From: a virus
Virus record (IMG/VR): IMGVR_UViG_3300034096_000864
Location: 1 to 23,089 of that record
DNA length: 23,089 nucleotides
Strand: one strand, 5' to 3'
The notes under the pieces are model-generated. The model made no database searches. It saw only the letters and a program-made list of their open reading frames with translations, and was not told where the DNA came from. A program made the position numbers and the translations under genes. Shown in pieces: positions 8,763 to 16,144 of this stretch. How positions within the stretch are numbered: position 1 is the first letter of the stretch; each line of letters begins with the position of its first letter.

Positions 8763-9308
8763 TTAATCGTTGTTGACTAGAACGTAGCTGAGAGTTTTGG
8801 CGTTGTTGCGTTTGAGTTCGGACTCAGTGAGGGCGATGAAGGCGTCCCACTGTTGAGGCGGGATCGTCTGGCAGCCCTCCGAGCTGGTTGTCGTGCGGCC
8901 GCCTTTGTGAATGTTAATGGCGAAGTGTCCGGTCTCTTCCTTGTCGCCACGCATGACCGTCACTGGACCAGCCTGCACTAACGCCTTGTAGGGATTGCCG
9001 CGACTGATGCCGTGCTGCCCTATTTTGTAGCGATAGACACCGGCCTTGAGCTGGGCCATGGGCTTGCGGGCGTTGGCGTTCCAGCCGAGGCGGGACGGAT
9101 CAACGTTGGCGTTCCAAGCAACGTGCGCGTTGGGCGAAACAAGGATGATAGCATCATCATACAAGCCAACGTCATTGCCCTTGGCGCCCATCGTGTTGCT
9201 GTAGTAGCCACGAATGCCGACCAAGCACACCGGATCGCTGACACCAGCGGACTTTAACTGCCGCTCGGTGTCTTGCCGTTGCTGCTGTGGCCGGTCTTTT
9301 GGAATCAT
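8763..9308 (-). CDS. L,D-transpeptidase-like putative endolysin (181 aa)
   Basis: Residues 129-148 read FAINIHKGGRTTTSSEGCQT. This contains the His...Ser-x-Gly-Cys arrangement of the L,D-transpeptidase (YkuD) fold, with His134 and Cys146 as likely catalytic residues. The spacing is a little shorter than in cellular enzymes and Glu replaces the usual His before Gly. No signal peptide is seen, so export would need a holin. The ATG overlaps the stop of the hydrophobic upstream gene (ATGA), placing it in the lysis block. It probably cleaves or rearranges peptidoglycan cross-links as the lysin. No muramidase or amidase is visible in the window. A virion-associated role is also possible. Confidence 0.75.
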   Translation of the reverse strand: MIPKDRPQQQRQDTERQLKSAGVSDPVCLVGIRGYYSNTMGAKGNDVGLYDDAIILVSPNAHVAWNANVDPSRLGWNANARKPMAQLKAGVYRYKIGQHGISRGNPYKALVQAGPVTVMRGDKEETGHFAINIHKGGRTTTSSEGCQTIPPQQWDAFIALTESELKRNNAKTLSYVLVNND

Positions 9309-9652
9309 CGCGTCTTCAGTTCAGCACCGGCCAGATCAACGGTCTTGGGGCCAACAAAGCCGTCCACCGCGAGCTGGGTGCTCTGGCTGTAGGCATTGAG
9401 CATCTTTTGTAGCTGTGTGCCGTAGTCTTTAAGTATGTTCGCTGGTAGCTTGGTCACAGCGATGTCAATGACCGCCCAGATAATCCCGGCGAGGACGGCT
9501 TCATTCAGGCCGAGGGCCGCGACATTAAGGCCCAGCTTTTGCGAGACGTAGGTAATTGCCGCTGCGGCCAGCGCCGTGACGGCTTTTTGGACGATGGGGC
9601 CGCCGCGACTAAGCAGCAGTTTGACTAATTGTTTTTCGATAAAAGATTTCAT
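9305..9652 (-). CDS. Hydrophobic lysis-block protein with peptidoglycan-binding-like C-terminus (115 aa)
   Basis: The ATG at 9652 overlaps the stop of the lipoprotein gene (ATGA). A longer in-frame ORF reads back through the lipoprotein gene and is a shadow. Residues about 20-70 hold hydrophobic helices (VTALAAAAITYVSQKL, VLAGIIWAVIDIAV). The C-terminus (LQKMLNAYS, then LAVDGFVGPKTVD) resembles the second half of a PG_binding_1 repeat, where VDGxxGPKT is typical. A membrane segment joined to a wall-binding tail would suit a holin or a spanin-like partner of the lysin, whose start it overlaps. The role is inferred. Confidence 0.7.
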   Translation of the reverse strand: MKSFIEKQLVKLLLSRGGPIVQKAVTALAAAAITYVSQKLGLNVAALGLNEAVLAGIIWAVIDIAVTKLPANILKDYGTQLQKMLNAYSQSTQLAVDGFVGPKTVDLAGAELKTR

Positions 9653-9846
9653 TCGGGTTTTCTCCATTCCTTGTAGCTGTCGATTAGATTGCCCACGTTC
9701 GGGACGTAAGTGACCATGACTTTGATGCTGCCCCAGTCGCCCGGTTCCGCGCTGGCCGTCTTGACCGGCGGCAGCGGTATGCTCACGCAGCCACCAAGCA
9801 ACAGCGTGGCGGCCAGCGTAAGCGCAAAACTCGGGCGGCACGTCAT
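9649..9846 (-). CDS. Small lipoprotein in lysis block (65 aa), possible o-spanin
   Basis: The N-terminus is a textbook lipoprotein signal: positively charged start, hydrophobic core (FALTLAATLLLG) and lipobox LLGGC with the modified Cys at residue 19. The mature peptide is about 46 residues with a Pro-rich start (VSIPLPPVK). That matches Rz1-type outer-membrane spanin subunits in size and composition and implies a Gram-negative host. The ATG overlaps the stop of the 57-aa membrane protein (TAATG) and the stop overlaps the next start (ATGA), so the block is translationally coupled. Signal and lipobox are seen directly. The spanin role is inferred; no partner with an obvious Rz architecture was found. 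Confidence 0.8.
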   Translation of the reverse strand: MTCRPSFALTLAATLLLGGCVSIPLPPVKTASAEPGDWGSIKVMVTYVPNVGNLIDSYKEWRKPE

Positions 9847-10019
9847 TAGAGGCGGGCGTTGTTGTCCTTGGCCTGCACCAAGCCCCAGCCGGCAAGGATC
9901 GAAGTGACGATCAGCCCTAGGTCAGGCAGTGCGTCAGTGGCGAGGTATTCTTTGGCGCCGGTGGCGACGGCAATGATGATCGTCAGCACGCCGATGGTCG
10001 TAGTTTTCCAGTTACGCAT
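9846..10019 (-). CDS. Small two-helix membrane protein, holin candidate (57 aa)
   Basis: The ATG at 10019 gives MRNWKTTTIGVLTIIIAVATG. The longer frame upstream is Arg/Ser-rich and shadow-like. There are two hydrophobic segments, about residues 7-22 and 31-47, joined by a short polar loop. The protein ends in a charged tail (AKDNNARL). The WKTT...G start and KD end are common in small phage holin-like proteins. It lies one base after the stop of another membrane peptide and overlaps the lipoprotein start. It is probably a holin; its 66-aa neighbour could be a second holin or an antiholin. Confidence 0.7.
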   Translation of the reverse strand: MRNWKTTTIGVLTIIIAVATGAKEYLATDALPDLGLIVTSILAGWGLVQAKDNNARL

Positions 10020-10020
10020 A

Positions 10021-10221
10021 TTATTTTTGCTTCTTCTTTTTGAGGTCGTGAAGGACCGAAAGTAATGTGACAACGCCGACCGCGAGGCCGACACAAAGAC
10101 CGGCGACTCGGAGGTAGACCTCAAGCTGCGAGACCATAGAGACGGCCGCCGAGCCGAGGCTGGCAAATGTCCCCAGCACTCCGCGCTCAACCGTGCTCAT
10201 GTGGCTATGCAGCAGGCTCAT
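10021..10221 (-). CDS. Small membrane protein, second holin/antiholin candidate (66 aa)
   Basis: The peptide has an amphipathic N-terminus, a moderately hydrophobic stretch (LGTFASLGSAAVSMV) near residue 20, a strong transmembrane helix (VAGLCVGLAVGVVTLL, about residues 40-56) and a basic tail (KKKKQK). Starts are possible at 10221 (MSLLHSH) and 10200 (MSTVERG), seven codons apart. A dual start of this kind is known from holin/antiholin genes, though here it is only a possibility. It opens the lysis block and precedes the 57-aa membrane protein by one base. Confidence 0.65.
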   Translation of the reverse strand: MSLLHSHMSTVERGVLGTFASLGSAAVSMVSQLEVYLRVAGLCVGLAVGVVTLLSVLHDLKKKKQK

Positions 10222-10223
10222 GG

Positions 10224-10481
10224 CTATTTGCGGTAGGCAATGACTGTGCCCGAGTGCAGCTTGATCGCACTGAAGAAGCCGTCGATGGTCGTGCCAGCCT
10301 TGATCGTGTGCGCGGAGCCTGACGAGGCATTGGCAGCTCCCGTGAGGTTGCCGGTGAGGACTTCAAACTTAGTGTCGGTCATCACGTCGATAGAGACGAA
10401 GTCGGCGCTGACTTGGGTTGTGTCGGCGATGCTGACGGCGCCGGACGTGCGGTTCGTGATGCGTGAATTAGGGAATCCCAT
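10224..10481 (-). CDS. Small putative structural protein (85 aa)
   Basis: The peptide is Ser/Thr/Gly-rich and probably all beta. It starts MGFPNSRITNRTSG and ends in FFSAIKLHSGTVIAYRK. Short beta proteins of this style are common between podovirus adaptor and lysis genes and are thought to be minor virion or fibre-associated components. It follows the head-tail adaptor gene by 12 bases and precedes the first lysis-block gene by two. I do not recognise a named family. Confidence 0.6.
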   Translation of the reverse strand: MGFPNSRITNRTSGAVSIADTTQVSADFVSIDVMTDTKFEVLTGNLTGAANASSGSAHTIKAGTTIDGFFSAIKLHSGTVIAYRK

Positions 10482-10493
10482 AGTGTTGGTTAG

Positions 10494-11111
10494 TTAGTAT
10501 TGGTTGACGCGAGCCGTCCATGTGGATGGCTGGCCCTGCTGGAAATAGTATTTGTCGCGCTGGGAGATCAGCTCGGACTCTGCGAGCTGTTCCATGGCGA
10601 GTGCTTTGTCGGTCTGTCCGTCCTCTTGGAGCAAATCTGCACTCAGCATCAGGCCGACTGCTTTTGCGATGACGCTAGGAACTGTCGCGGAGAGGTTGCT
10701 CGCGCTGTATTCGGTCGGGCGGATGCGGAAGTTGACGTAGACGGTGGTCGGCAGGTCGGTGCTTTGCGGGAAACGGACGTTGTCGCCAAGGAGCGTGTAG
10801 CCGATGGCGCGGGGTGAAACGTGTGTCGCGGGGTTGTCGCGGAGGACACCAAACACTTCGCCCATGGCGGTCTGGCCGCTCTGCTCGTAGGGAATGAAGT
10901 AGCCGGTCGTGTCGTTGCCCTCGACGGTGCGTTCCTCGACGCGCATAAGCTCTGGCCAGTCAGCCCACTCCCAGCAGTCGCTGATGCGCTCGTTGGCGGC
11001 GGCGACCATCATGGTGCGGGCGCCGGAAGGGATGGCGTCGATGGTGGACGCATCGTTGCCGACACGCTGCCATGCGCGGAGCAAGATAGATTGGAGAGTT
11101 ACTGTGCGCAT
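10494..11111 (-). CDS. Head-to-tail adaptor (tail tubular A-like) protein (205 aa)
   Basis: The N-terminus (TLQSILLRAWQRVGND, followed by RTMMVAAANERISDCWEWAD) matches phage connector proteins in which helices packed under the portal are followed by a beta domain. VTFPQST-like beta segments and a helical C-terminal half (SVIAKAVGLMLSADLLQEDG, then AMEQLAESELISQRDKYY) complete the usual T7 gp11-like pattern. At 205 residues it is of typical adaptor size. The start overlaps the stop of the 145-aa gene (TAATG). In podoviruses this protein seals the portal and carries the nozzle, matching the 675-aa tail protein downstream. Recognition is by pattern, moderately sure. Confidence 0.7.
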   Translation of the reverse strand: MRTVTLQSILLRAWQRVGNDASTIDAIPSGARTMMVAAANERISDCWEWADWPELMRVEERTVEGNDTTGYFIPYEQSGQTAMGEVFGVLRDNPATHVSPRAIGYTLLGDNVRFPQSTDLPTTVYVNFRIRPTEYSASNLSATVPSVIAKAVGLMLSADLLQEDGQTDKALAMEQLAESELISQRDKYYFQQGQPSTWTARVNQY

Positions 11112-11548
11112 TAGCTGTTGAGTGCGTTCATGGCCGACTGCACGGCGGCTTCAAAGGTGACGCTGGGATTCGGCCACGATGCTTGCGGCGCCGGATTGGC
11201 GGCGAACATGGTGAGGATTGTTTGCAAGTAGGCTTCGACGGCGTCCAGCTCGGCGCAGGTTTTGCCTGCGGCGGCGAGGGACTGGCGCAGATACAAAAGC
11301 GTAGGCTGGCGGTTGCCGCCGAGGCCGACTGCATCGAGGTGTTCTTCGGCGGTGACGCTGGGCGGCGGCGTGGCGATAAGCGTGCGGCTGGCGGCGTCCC
11401 AGATAAGAGTGCCGTTTTGCAAGCCTTCGCCTTGCGCGTCAGTGAGCGGGAGCGCGGTGATGCCTGCGGGGAGCGGATCGGCGATGACGGTGCCGATGCT
11501 GACGCTTTGGCCGCTTTCGGTGTTATAGAGGAGGTGCCAGTTGTTCAT
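11111..11548 (-). CDS. Hypothetical protein, tail-fibre-assembly-like N-terminus (145 aa)
   Basis: The first 60 residues (NNWHLLYNTESGQSVSIGTV, then ADPLPAG and LIWDAASRTLIA) resemble the N-terminal beta domain seen in some tail-fibre assembly or accessory proteins. The C-terminal half is helical and Ala/Gln-rich, with LRQSLAAAG and AVQSAMNALNS. It lies between a duplicated-domain structural protein (two-base gap) and the head-tail adaptor (overlapping TAATG). Function unknown; an accessory or chaperone role in fibre assembly is a guess from resemblance. Confidence 0.6.
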   Translation of the reverse strand: MNNWHLLYNTESGQSVSIGTVIADPLPAGITALPLTDAQGEGLQNGTLIWDAASRTLIATPPPSVTAEEHLDAVGLGGNRQPTLLYLRQSLAAAGKTCAELDAVEAYLQTILTMFAANPAPQASWPNPSVTFEAAVQSAMNALNS

Positions 11549-11550
11549 GG

Positions 11551-12396
11551 TCAGACTTTCGGAACGGCGATGATGCAGGCGTCGTATTTGCTGGGGTTCG
11601 CCCCGATGTTGTGGCGGATGGCGAGGCGGCTGCCGGTGGGGATTTCTCGGCCGAAGGTGTTGAGGCGCAGGGCTGGCACGCTGAAGTTTTCAGTGGCGCC
11701 GAAGGCGAAGTTCAATTCGCCAAAACGGACTTCGCTGCCAGCGGCGCCGACGCCGATCTCGTAGACGGCATCGCCTTGCGAGGCGGTGTCGGTGTCGCTG
11801 GCGGACGGGGCGATAACGAAGGCGGTGTAAGGTTGGCTGGTGCTGCTGACGATCTGGACCCAAGTGCCCGATGCGCCGCTCATGGCGGTGCCGGTGCTGG
11901 TGGCGGTGTCAATGCCGAGAACATCCACAGTGGTCGGGATGAGGGCGGCGTCGGTGGCGTTGAGGCACTGAAACTCGCGCACACCAAGGGTTGCGGTCTG
12001 CGAGGCTCGGACGCCTTGGACGCGGGCAGCGATGCGGCTTCCTGATGCGATTTTGACGGGGATACGAAACGTCATGCTGGAACATCCGCCGACAGCGATG
12101 TTCGGCACGATGACTGTCTCGCTGCCAGCGGCACCAACGCCGATGTCGAGCAGGGTGGCGCTGTCGGCGGTGGAGACGTTGACGCTACTAACGGCGAAAT
12201 TTAGCATCGTGGTCTGCGCGCTGGTGGAGGCGATGACCTGCGACCATGAGCCTTTGGTGTGCGGCGTGGCCGAGGCGGTGAGCGTGACGCCGCTGGTGTT
12301 GTAGCCTGCGTTGGTGAACTCGTTGCCGTAGAACCACGGCTTGTCCGCGAAGAGCGGCGTGGCACCGAGGTAGGCTTTTTGCAGGCTCAAGGACAT
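11551..12396 (-). CDS. Structural protein with internal tandem domain duplication (281 aa)
   Basis: Two related beta-rich domains are visible. Residues about 49-127 begin GSWSQVIAST and end SGSRIAARVQ; residues about 177-264 begin GTWVQIVSST and end TGSRLAIRHN. Both contain the identical IGVGAAGSE (85-93 and 214-222) in the same relative place. A short N-terminal segment (LQKAYLGATPLFADKPWFYG) may anchor it to the virion. Such repeats suit a fibre or decoration protein. It lies three bases after the 178-aa protein, within the structural operon. I do not recognise a named family. Confidence 0.7.
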   Translation of the reverse strand: MSLSLQKAYLGATPLFADKPWFYGNEFTNAGYNTSGVTLTASATPHTKGSWSQVIASTSAQTTMLNFAVSSVNVSTADSATLLDIGVGAAGSETVIVPNIAVGGCSSMTFRIPVKIASGSRIAARVQGVRASQTATLGVREFQCLNATDAALIPTTVDVLGIDTATSTGTAMSGASGTWVQIVSSTSQPYTAFVIAPSASDTDTASQGDAVYEIGVGAAGSEVRFGELNFAFGATENFSVPALRLNTFGREIPTGSRLAIRHNIGANPSKYDACIIAVPKV

Positions 12397-12399
12397 GGC

Positions 12400-12936
12400 T
12401 TACGAGGGGTCGGTGATGAGGTAGAGGGTGGTGGCGTCGGGGCTGCCGATGGCGGCGTATTCGGCGGTGGTGAGGCTGACGATGTTTGTGACTACGTCGC
12501 TGCCGCTGCCTGCGGAGGTGTCGCTGACTACGTTGACGCCGGAGCGGTCGGCGGCCGTGAGCGTGCGGGTCGTGCCGGTGGTGATGCCGGAGAGTTGGAA
12601 CTTTAGATTCTTGGTGGCGTCTCCGTCGTCGTAGATAAGGAACGAGCTGTCGCTCATCACGTCGAAGAAGGACGTGTCGGTGAGCTGGTAGTCGTTGTCG
12701 CGGGAGGCGCCGACGATGGCTTTGCGCACATAGACGCCAGCCTGTTTGTAGGACGAAAAGGGCCACGTTCCGGAATTCGACCGGACCAGCCAGCGGCTAT
12801 CCAGCGCGGCCGTGCCGTCGAGCGGGAGATCCGCATAGGTTGCCACTTCGCCTGCGAAGAAGGCAGATCCGCCGCCGCCTCCACCGGAGCCGGTGAAGTC
12901 GAAGTTGCCTGTCAGCGGATTGAACTTAATGGCCAT
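12400..12936 (-). CDS. Fibre-associated structural protein with Gly-rich linker (178 aa)
   Basis: The N-terminus MAIKFNPLTGNFDFTG followed by SGGGGGGS is a recurrent virion-anchor peptide with a flexible linker. The C-terminus contains the LTTAEYAAIGSPDATTLYLI motif, a common end module in phage fibre and minor structural proteins (LTxAEYxAL...TLYLITD). The middle is beta-rich. The start overlaps the stop of the 69-aa gene (TAATG). It is likely a fibre or capsid-surface component. The motifs are well known but do not settle which. Confidence 0.65.
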   Translation of the reverse strand: MAIKFNPLTGNFDFTGSGGGGGGSAFFAGEVATYADLPLDGTAALDSRWLVRSNSGTWPFSSYKQAGVYVRKAIVGASRDNDYQLTDTSFFDVMSDSSFLIYDDGDATKNLKFQLSGITTGTTRTLTAADRSGVNVVSDTSAGSGSDVVTNIVSLTTAEYAAIGSPDATTLYLITDPS

Positions 12937-13145
12937 TAGCTGCGGGTCACTGTGGCGATCTTGGCGTCATCCGAGGACGGCGTGCCGCCGACATAAGTGA
13001 ATGTCAATGTGGCGACTGTCTGGCTGCCTTCTTTGTAGACTACCGTGGAAAGATTGTTTGTCGTGGAGACGTAATTCAGCTCAACCGCGTTGTGCTGCGG
13101 GATGTTTAGTCCGGCGATGTTTCTGACTGAGACGTTGGGATGCAT
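12936..13145 (-). CDS. Small beta-rich structural protein (69 aa)
   Basis: The peptide contains PQHNAVELNYVSTTNN followed by TVVYKEG and TVATLTFTYVGG. This pattern (PQHDxxxLTY...VxYKxGG...VATLTxTY) recurs in short phage proteins encoded beside portal and fibre genes. It starts 28 bases after the portal stop, with TTAGAGAG as a possible ribosome site, and overlaps the next start. It is probably a minor virion component. The family has no assigned function that I know of. Confidence 0.6.
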   Translation of the reverse strand: MHPNVSVRNIAGLNIPQHNAVELNYVSTTNNLSTVVYKEGSQTVATLTFTYVGGTPSSDDAKIATVTRS

Positions 13146-13173
13146 GGGCTAAACTCTCTAATTTCGCTATAAA

Positions 13174-15282
13174 TTAGGCGGCGGGTTGGGCGGTCATGCC
13201 GAGTTGCTGGTCTTGGGCCATCTTTTGGAGCGCGGGTTGCGCGCCGGTGCGGCCGATGACGGCGTTTTGCTGTTGTTGCAACTGGAATTGGAAAGCCTGT
13301 GCGCGGGCGTCGATCATCTTGCGGAAGATTTCGTCCTGCTGGTAGCGCTGCTGGACGGCGGGGTTGGACTGAATGATTTGCTGCAAGGTTTGCAGGCGGA
13401 CTTGGGCGTTTTGTCCGCCTTCTTTAAGCGGCGGCTCGGTGCCTGCGGCGATTTTGGCGAAGGCGGTTTGTTCGTCTTCTTGCTCGGCCTGGGTAGCGGC
13501 GCCGATGTCCTTGATGAGGATGCCGGCGAGATTTGGGTCTACTGCCTGCATCATATATTGGACCAAGCCAACTCGATCGATAACGCCGAAGCTGTCCAAG
13601 GGAACCAAGACTTTGGCGAGGTAGTCTAATTTGGCGCCGAGGGCTTCGGAGTCGAGCAACCGGGCGTCGAACTCGCAGGTCACATCGAAGCGGCCGCGGA
13701 TGTCGGCGGGGCTGGCAGTGAGCGGGAGATTGGGGTTGCCGGTGACGCGGGCGACTTCTTCCGCGGTCATATACTGCTGACAAAGAGCGAGCGTCTGGAC
13801 GAGGCAGAGCTTCATATCGAGGAGCCACGAATCGACCAACTCCTGGGTGTGCAGCATGTAGCGTTGCGGCGGGACGGCTTCGCTGATGCGGCCGAAGTAG
13901 TTGTCCACATCGTTGCGGATGGACATCTCGACTTCGATGCTGCCGGCGTCGGGCTGCGGCGGGTTCATCCAAGTGATCTCGCCGGGGCGGCGCTCGGGGA
14001 TCTGCACGCCCGGTCCCATGATGAGGTCCATCTTGCCGCGCGCGGCGGGGGTTTTGAGCGGGGGCAAGGTGACAATGCTGGCGCGGTCGCCTCGCATGTC
14101 GCGTTGGATTTTGACTTCTTCCTGGGCGGTCTGGACGATCTCCGGCACGCCGCGGGACTCCAAGATGGGGCGTGAGGCGCGTTCGCGGGGCAGCTCGACG
14201 AAGGGATAGAGCGCGTGGGCGTAGGGCAGGATGTCGTGGACGGCGGTGCGGTCGGGAACGTGGTAGCTGAGGACGGTGCGGGTGACGCGCATCGCTTTGG
14301 TGCGGTCGTCGTGTTCCTTGCGGTAGACGTGCCAGATCTCGATCATGTCGCGCTGGTGGTCGTAGAGGAACTGGTCGCTGCGGTGGAGGTTCAGCGAGAT
14401 GCGGCGAATGTCGCCTTTCTTCTCCACGACTTGCTCAACCCATTTGTCGTCCCAGCCCTCGACAGCGGCACGCTCGCGCAACTCCGGTTCGGTCATTAGC
14501 TCGCGTCGGGCAACGAACGCGGCACGCTGTAACGAGTAGGTCTGGGCGGGGAAGATGATGTCTTCCCATGGCTCAAGCGCGGTCCACTGGGGCCGGCTTT
14601 CAAAAACGTAGGGCTGCTCCCATTCGACGAAGCCGCGTTCGCGGAACTGTCGGACTTTGGCGGTGCTGCCGAGTTCCGGGATGACTTCGCCCATGAGCTG
14701 CGCGGCGAGTTCTTCCTGCTCGGGGTCGAGGACGACCTCGAGGAGGGCTTGCAGGTTGGGGTCTTGGGACTCCTGCAGCATGGCCATGGCGCCTTCCATG
14801 GAGAATGACTTGATCTCGGTGCGGGTGGTCTTGATCCAATCGACGGCCATGACGGCCAAGCCGTAGGTCTCGCGGAAGTTGGCGGCGAGCTGCACTTCGC
14901 GCCGGAGGTCATCCAAGACGTGCTGGAAGAGGAGCCACTTGAGGACGGACTCCGCGGCGCTGCGCTTGTCGATGTCCATGGACTCGACGGGCTGGACCTG
15001 GACGCGCGCCTTGAAGAAGGCGTTGGTGAGCATGGCAACGTGGTCGCGGACGATGGTGTCGGCCATGCGCACGCGCGAATCGAGGGACTTGTCCCATGGG
15101 AATGGGCGCTTGCCGAGGGCTTCTTGGTGTTTGCGGCCGTCGTCGGTCTGGCCGGCCCAGATGCAGAAGCGGGTGTTCCAGTTGCGGAGCTTGCGCTGGA
15201 CGTAGCCGCTGCCATCGGCGTCGGCCTCATCGATGTCCGAGAGGATCTCGGAGATTTTATCGCGGTCAGGTGCTTTGATCAT
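13174..15282 (-). CDS. Portal protein (702 aa)
   Basis: The length, an acidic helix-rich N-terminus (DRDKISEILSDIDEADADGS), a conserved-looking core with PWDKSLDSRVRMADTIVRDH and LTNAFFKARVQVQP, and a Gln-rich helical C-terminus (AFQFQLQQQQ) fit large podovirus-type portal proteins (dodecameric DNA entry/exit channel at the capsid vertex). The C-terminal helices would form the barrel. The ATG directly abuts the stop of the 111-aa gene (TAA|ATG). It lies downstream of the scaffold and major capsid genes rather than between terminase and scaffold, which is unusual. The portal call rests on overall pattern and the absence of any other candidate. Confidence 0.8.
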   Translation of the reverse strand: MIKAPDRDKISEILSDIDEADADGSGYVQRKLRNWNTRFCIWAGQTDDGRKHQEALGKRPFPWDKSLDSRVRMADTIVRDHVAMLTNAFFKARVQVQPVESMDIDKRSAAESVLKWLLFQHVLDDLRREVQLAANFRETYGLAVMAVDWIKTTRTEIKSFSMEGAMAMLQESQDPNLQALLEVVLDPEQEELAAQLMGEVIPELGSTAKVRQFRERGFVEWEQPYVFESRPQWTALEPWEDIIFPAQTYSLQRAAFVARRELMTEPELRERAAVEGWDDKWVEQVVEKKGDIRRISLNLHRSDQFLYDHQRDMIEIWHVYRKEHDDRTKAMRVTRTVLSYHVPDRTAVHDILPYAHALYPFVELPRERASRPILESRGVPEIVQTAQEEVKIQRDMRGDRASIVTLPPLKTPAARGKMDLIMGPGVQIPERRPGEITWMNPPQPDAGSIEVEMSIRNDVDNYFGRISEAVPPQRYMLHTQELVDSWLLDMKLCLVQTLALCQQYMTAEEVARVTGNPNLPLTASPADIRGRFDVTCEFDARLLDSEALGAKLDYLAKVLVPLDSFGVIDRVGLVQYMMQAVDPNLAGILIKDIGAATQAEQEDEQTAFAKIAAGTEPPLKEGGQNAQVRLQTLQQIIQSNPAVQQRYQQDEIFRKMIDARAQAFQFQLQQQQNAVIGRTGAQPALQKMAQDQQLGMTAQPAA

Positions 15283-15618
15283 TTAAGGGACAAGCACCGT
15301 GGTGCGGCGCGGGGTGTAGTGGACGGCGGTCTCGGGGTGGCGCTTTTTGAAGTCATCGCGCCAGCCTTTGTCGGCCCAGCACCCGGGTTCGGTTTTTTCC
15401 CAAGCCCAGTAGACATCGGCGTCGATGCTCATGGTGTGCTGGCCGATGCCTTCGACGGCGCATTGCTCGAGGCGCTCGTTGGCCTGCGCGATGCGCTGCT
15501 GCTCAAGGCCGGCCATGACGGCCTTGGCGTTCCAACCTGTGAGGAGTTCCTCTTTGACGAGGTGGGCCATCTCATCGCCCAGGTCGTTGGCGATGCCGGT
15601 CCAGAGTGAGTCGGCCAT
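15283..15618 (-). CDS. Hypothetical protein upstream of portal (111 aa)
   Basis: I chose the ATG at 15618 (MADSLWTGIANDLGDEMAHL). The longer frame up to 15747 runs into the head-protein gene and across a strong hairpin, and reads Ser/Arg-rich. The product is mainly helical (NAKAVMAGLEQQRIAQANER) with a Trp-rich C-terminal part (VYWAWEKTEPGCWADKGWRD). The hairpin at 15627-15661 ends eight bases before the start, leaving only AAGTTAGG as a weak ribosome site, so expression may be held low by RNA structure. It abuts the portal start. Function unknown; a portal or virion accessory is possible. Confidence 0.7.
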   Translation of the reverse strand: MADSLWTGIANDLGDEMAHLVKEELLTGWNAKAVMAGLEQQRIAQANERLEQCAVEGIGQHTMSIDADVYWAWEKTEPGCWADKGWRDDFKKRHPETAVHYTPRRTTVLVP

Positions 15619-15626
15619 CCTAACTT

Positions 15627-15661
15627 CTGCCGTCCGACCCGCTACGCAGTGCGGACGGCAG
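15627..15661 (-). promoter_or_regulatory. Strong RNA hairpin between head-protein and portal-side genes
   Basis: A perfect 10-bp stem (CTGCCGTCCG / CGGACGGCAG) with a 15-base loop sits in the 64-bp gap. On the transcribed strand no U-run follows, so it is not a standard intrinsic terminator. It ends eight bases from the ATG of the 111-aa gene. It could limit read-through or translation, or stabilise the upstream capsid mRNA. The structure is seen; the role is inferred. Confidence 0.65.
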
Positions 15662-15682
15662 TGTGTTAAGACTTGGTCTGAC

Positions 15683-16144
15683 TTAGAGCGCGTTGACGTT
15701 GGCGATGTGGAGGAAGACCTCCAGCTCGCCGGCGTTGTGATCCGCAAGGCTGTCGCCAGTAGTGCAAGCGAAGGCCGCTTGGATATACTTGGGCGAGGCT
15801 GCCGTGCCTTCCGTGAACACGAACGGGGTCGCAGAGGGGTTGACCTTGTAGAACACTTCGTCGCCGCTCGGGTTCAACTCCTGAGACGCGATGAACGCAT
15901 CGTCGTCAGCGGTCGCGTCGTTGTGACCAATCTTCACCGTGGTGGTGATGGTCGCAGCGTCCGAGCTGTCGAACACAGCGGTCAGGCTTGTCGCCGCGGC
16001 TTTGACAACCGTGCCAGCAACCACAGGGATGAGGTTAATGGTCTGGGCCGCGTCGGTGTCGGTGAGGTCGTTGTGGTCAAGGATGACCTTGTGCGTGTAG
16101 CCGAAGGCGGCTTTGGTTTCGTAGGGCAGTTCGTAGACTTTCAT
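15683..16144 (-). CDS. Head structural/decoration protein, intact copy (153 aa)
   Basis: The product is a beta-rich protein beginning MKVYELPYETKAAFGYTHKV, with DHNDLTDTDAAQTINLIPVV and a C-terminal AGELEVFLHIANVNAL. Proteins of this pattern are commonly encoded immediately after DUF5309-type capsid genes and are taken to be head decoration or minor head proteins. The ribosome site AAGGA lies about 11 bases upstream. The first 150 bases, with the upstream spacer and the last bases of the capsid gene, are tandemly duplicated immediately upstream, where a truncated copy lies. Structural role is inferred from place and pattern. Confidence 0.75.
   Translation of the reverse strand: MKVYELPYETKAAFGYTHKVILDHNDLTDTDAAQTINLIPVVAGTVVKAAATSLTAVFDSSDAATITTTVKIGHNDATADDDAFIASQELNPSGDEVFYKVNPSATPFVFTEGTAASPKYIQAAFACTTGDSLADHNAGELEVFLHIANVNAL

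Noticed and set aside
14496-15230. 244-codon minus-strand frame inside the portal gene
   Set aside because: Ser/Pro/Ala-rich frame-shifted shadow of the portal.
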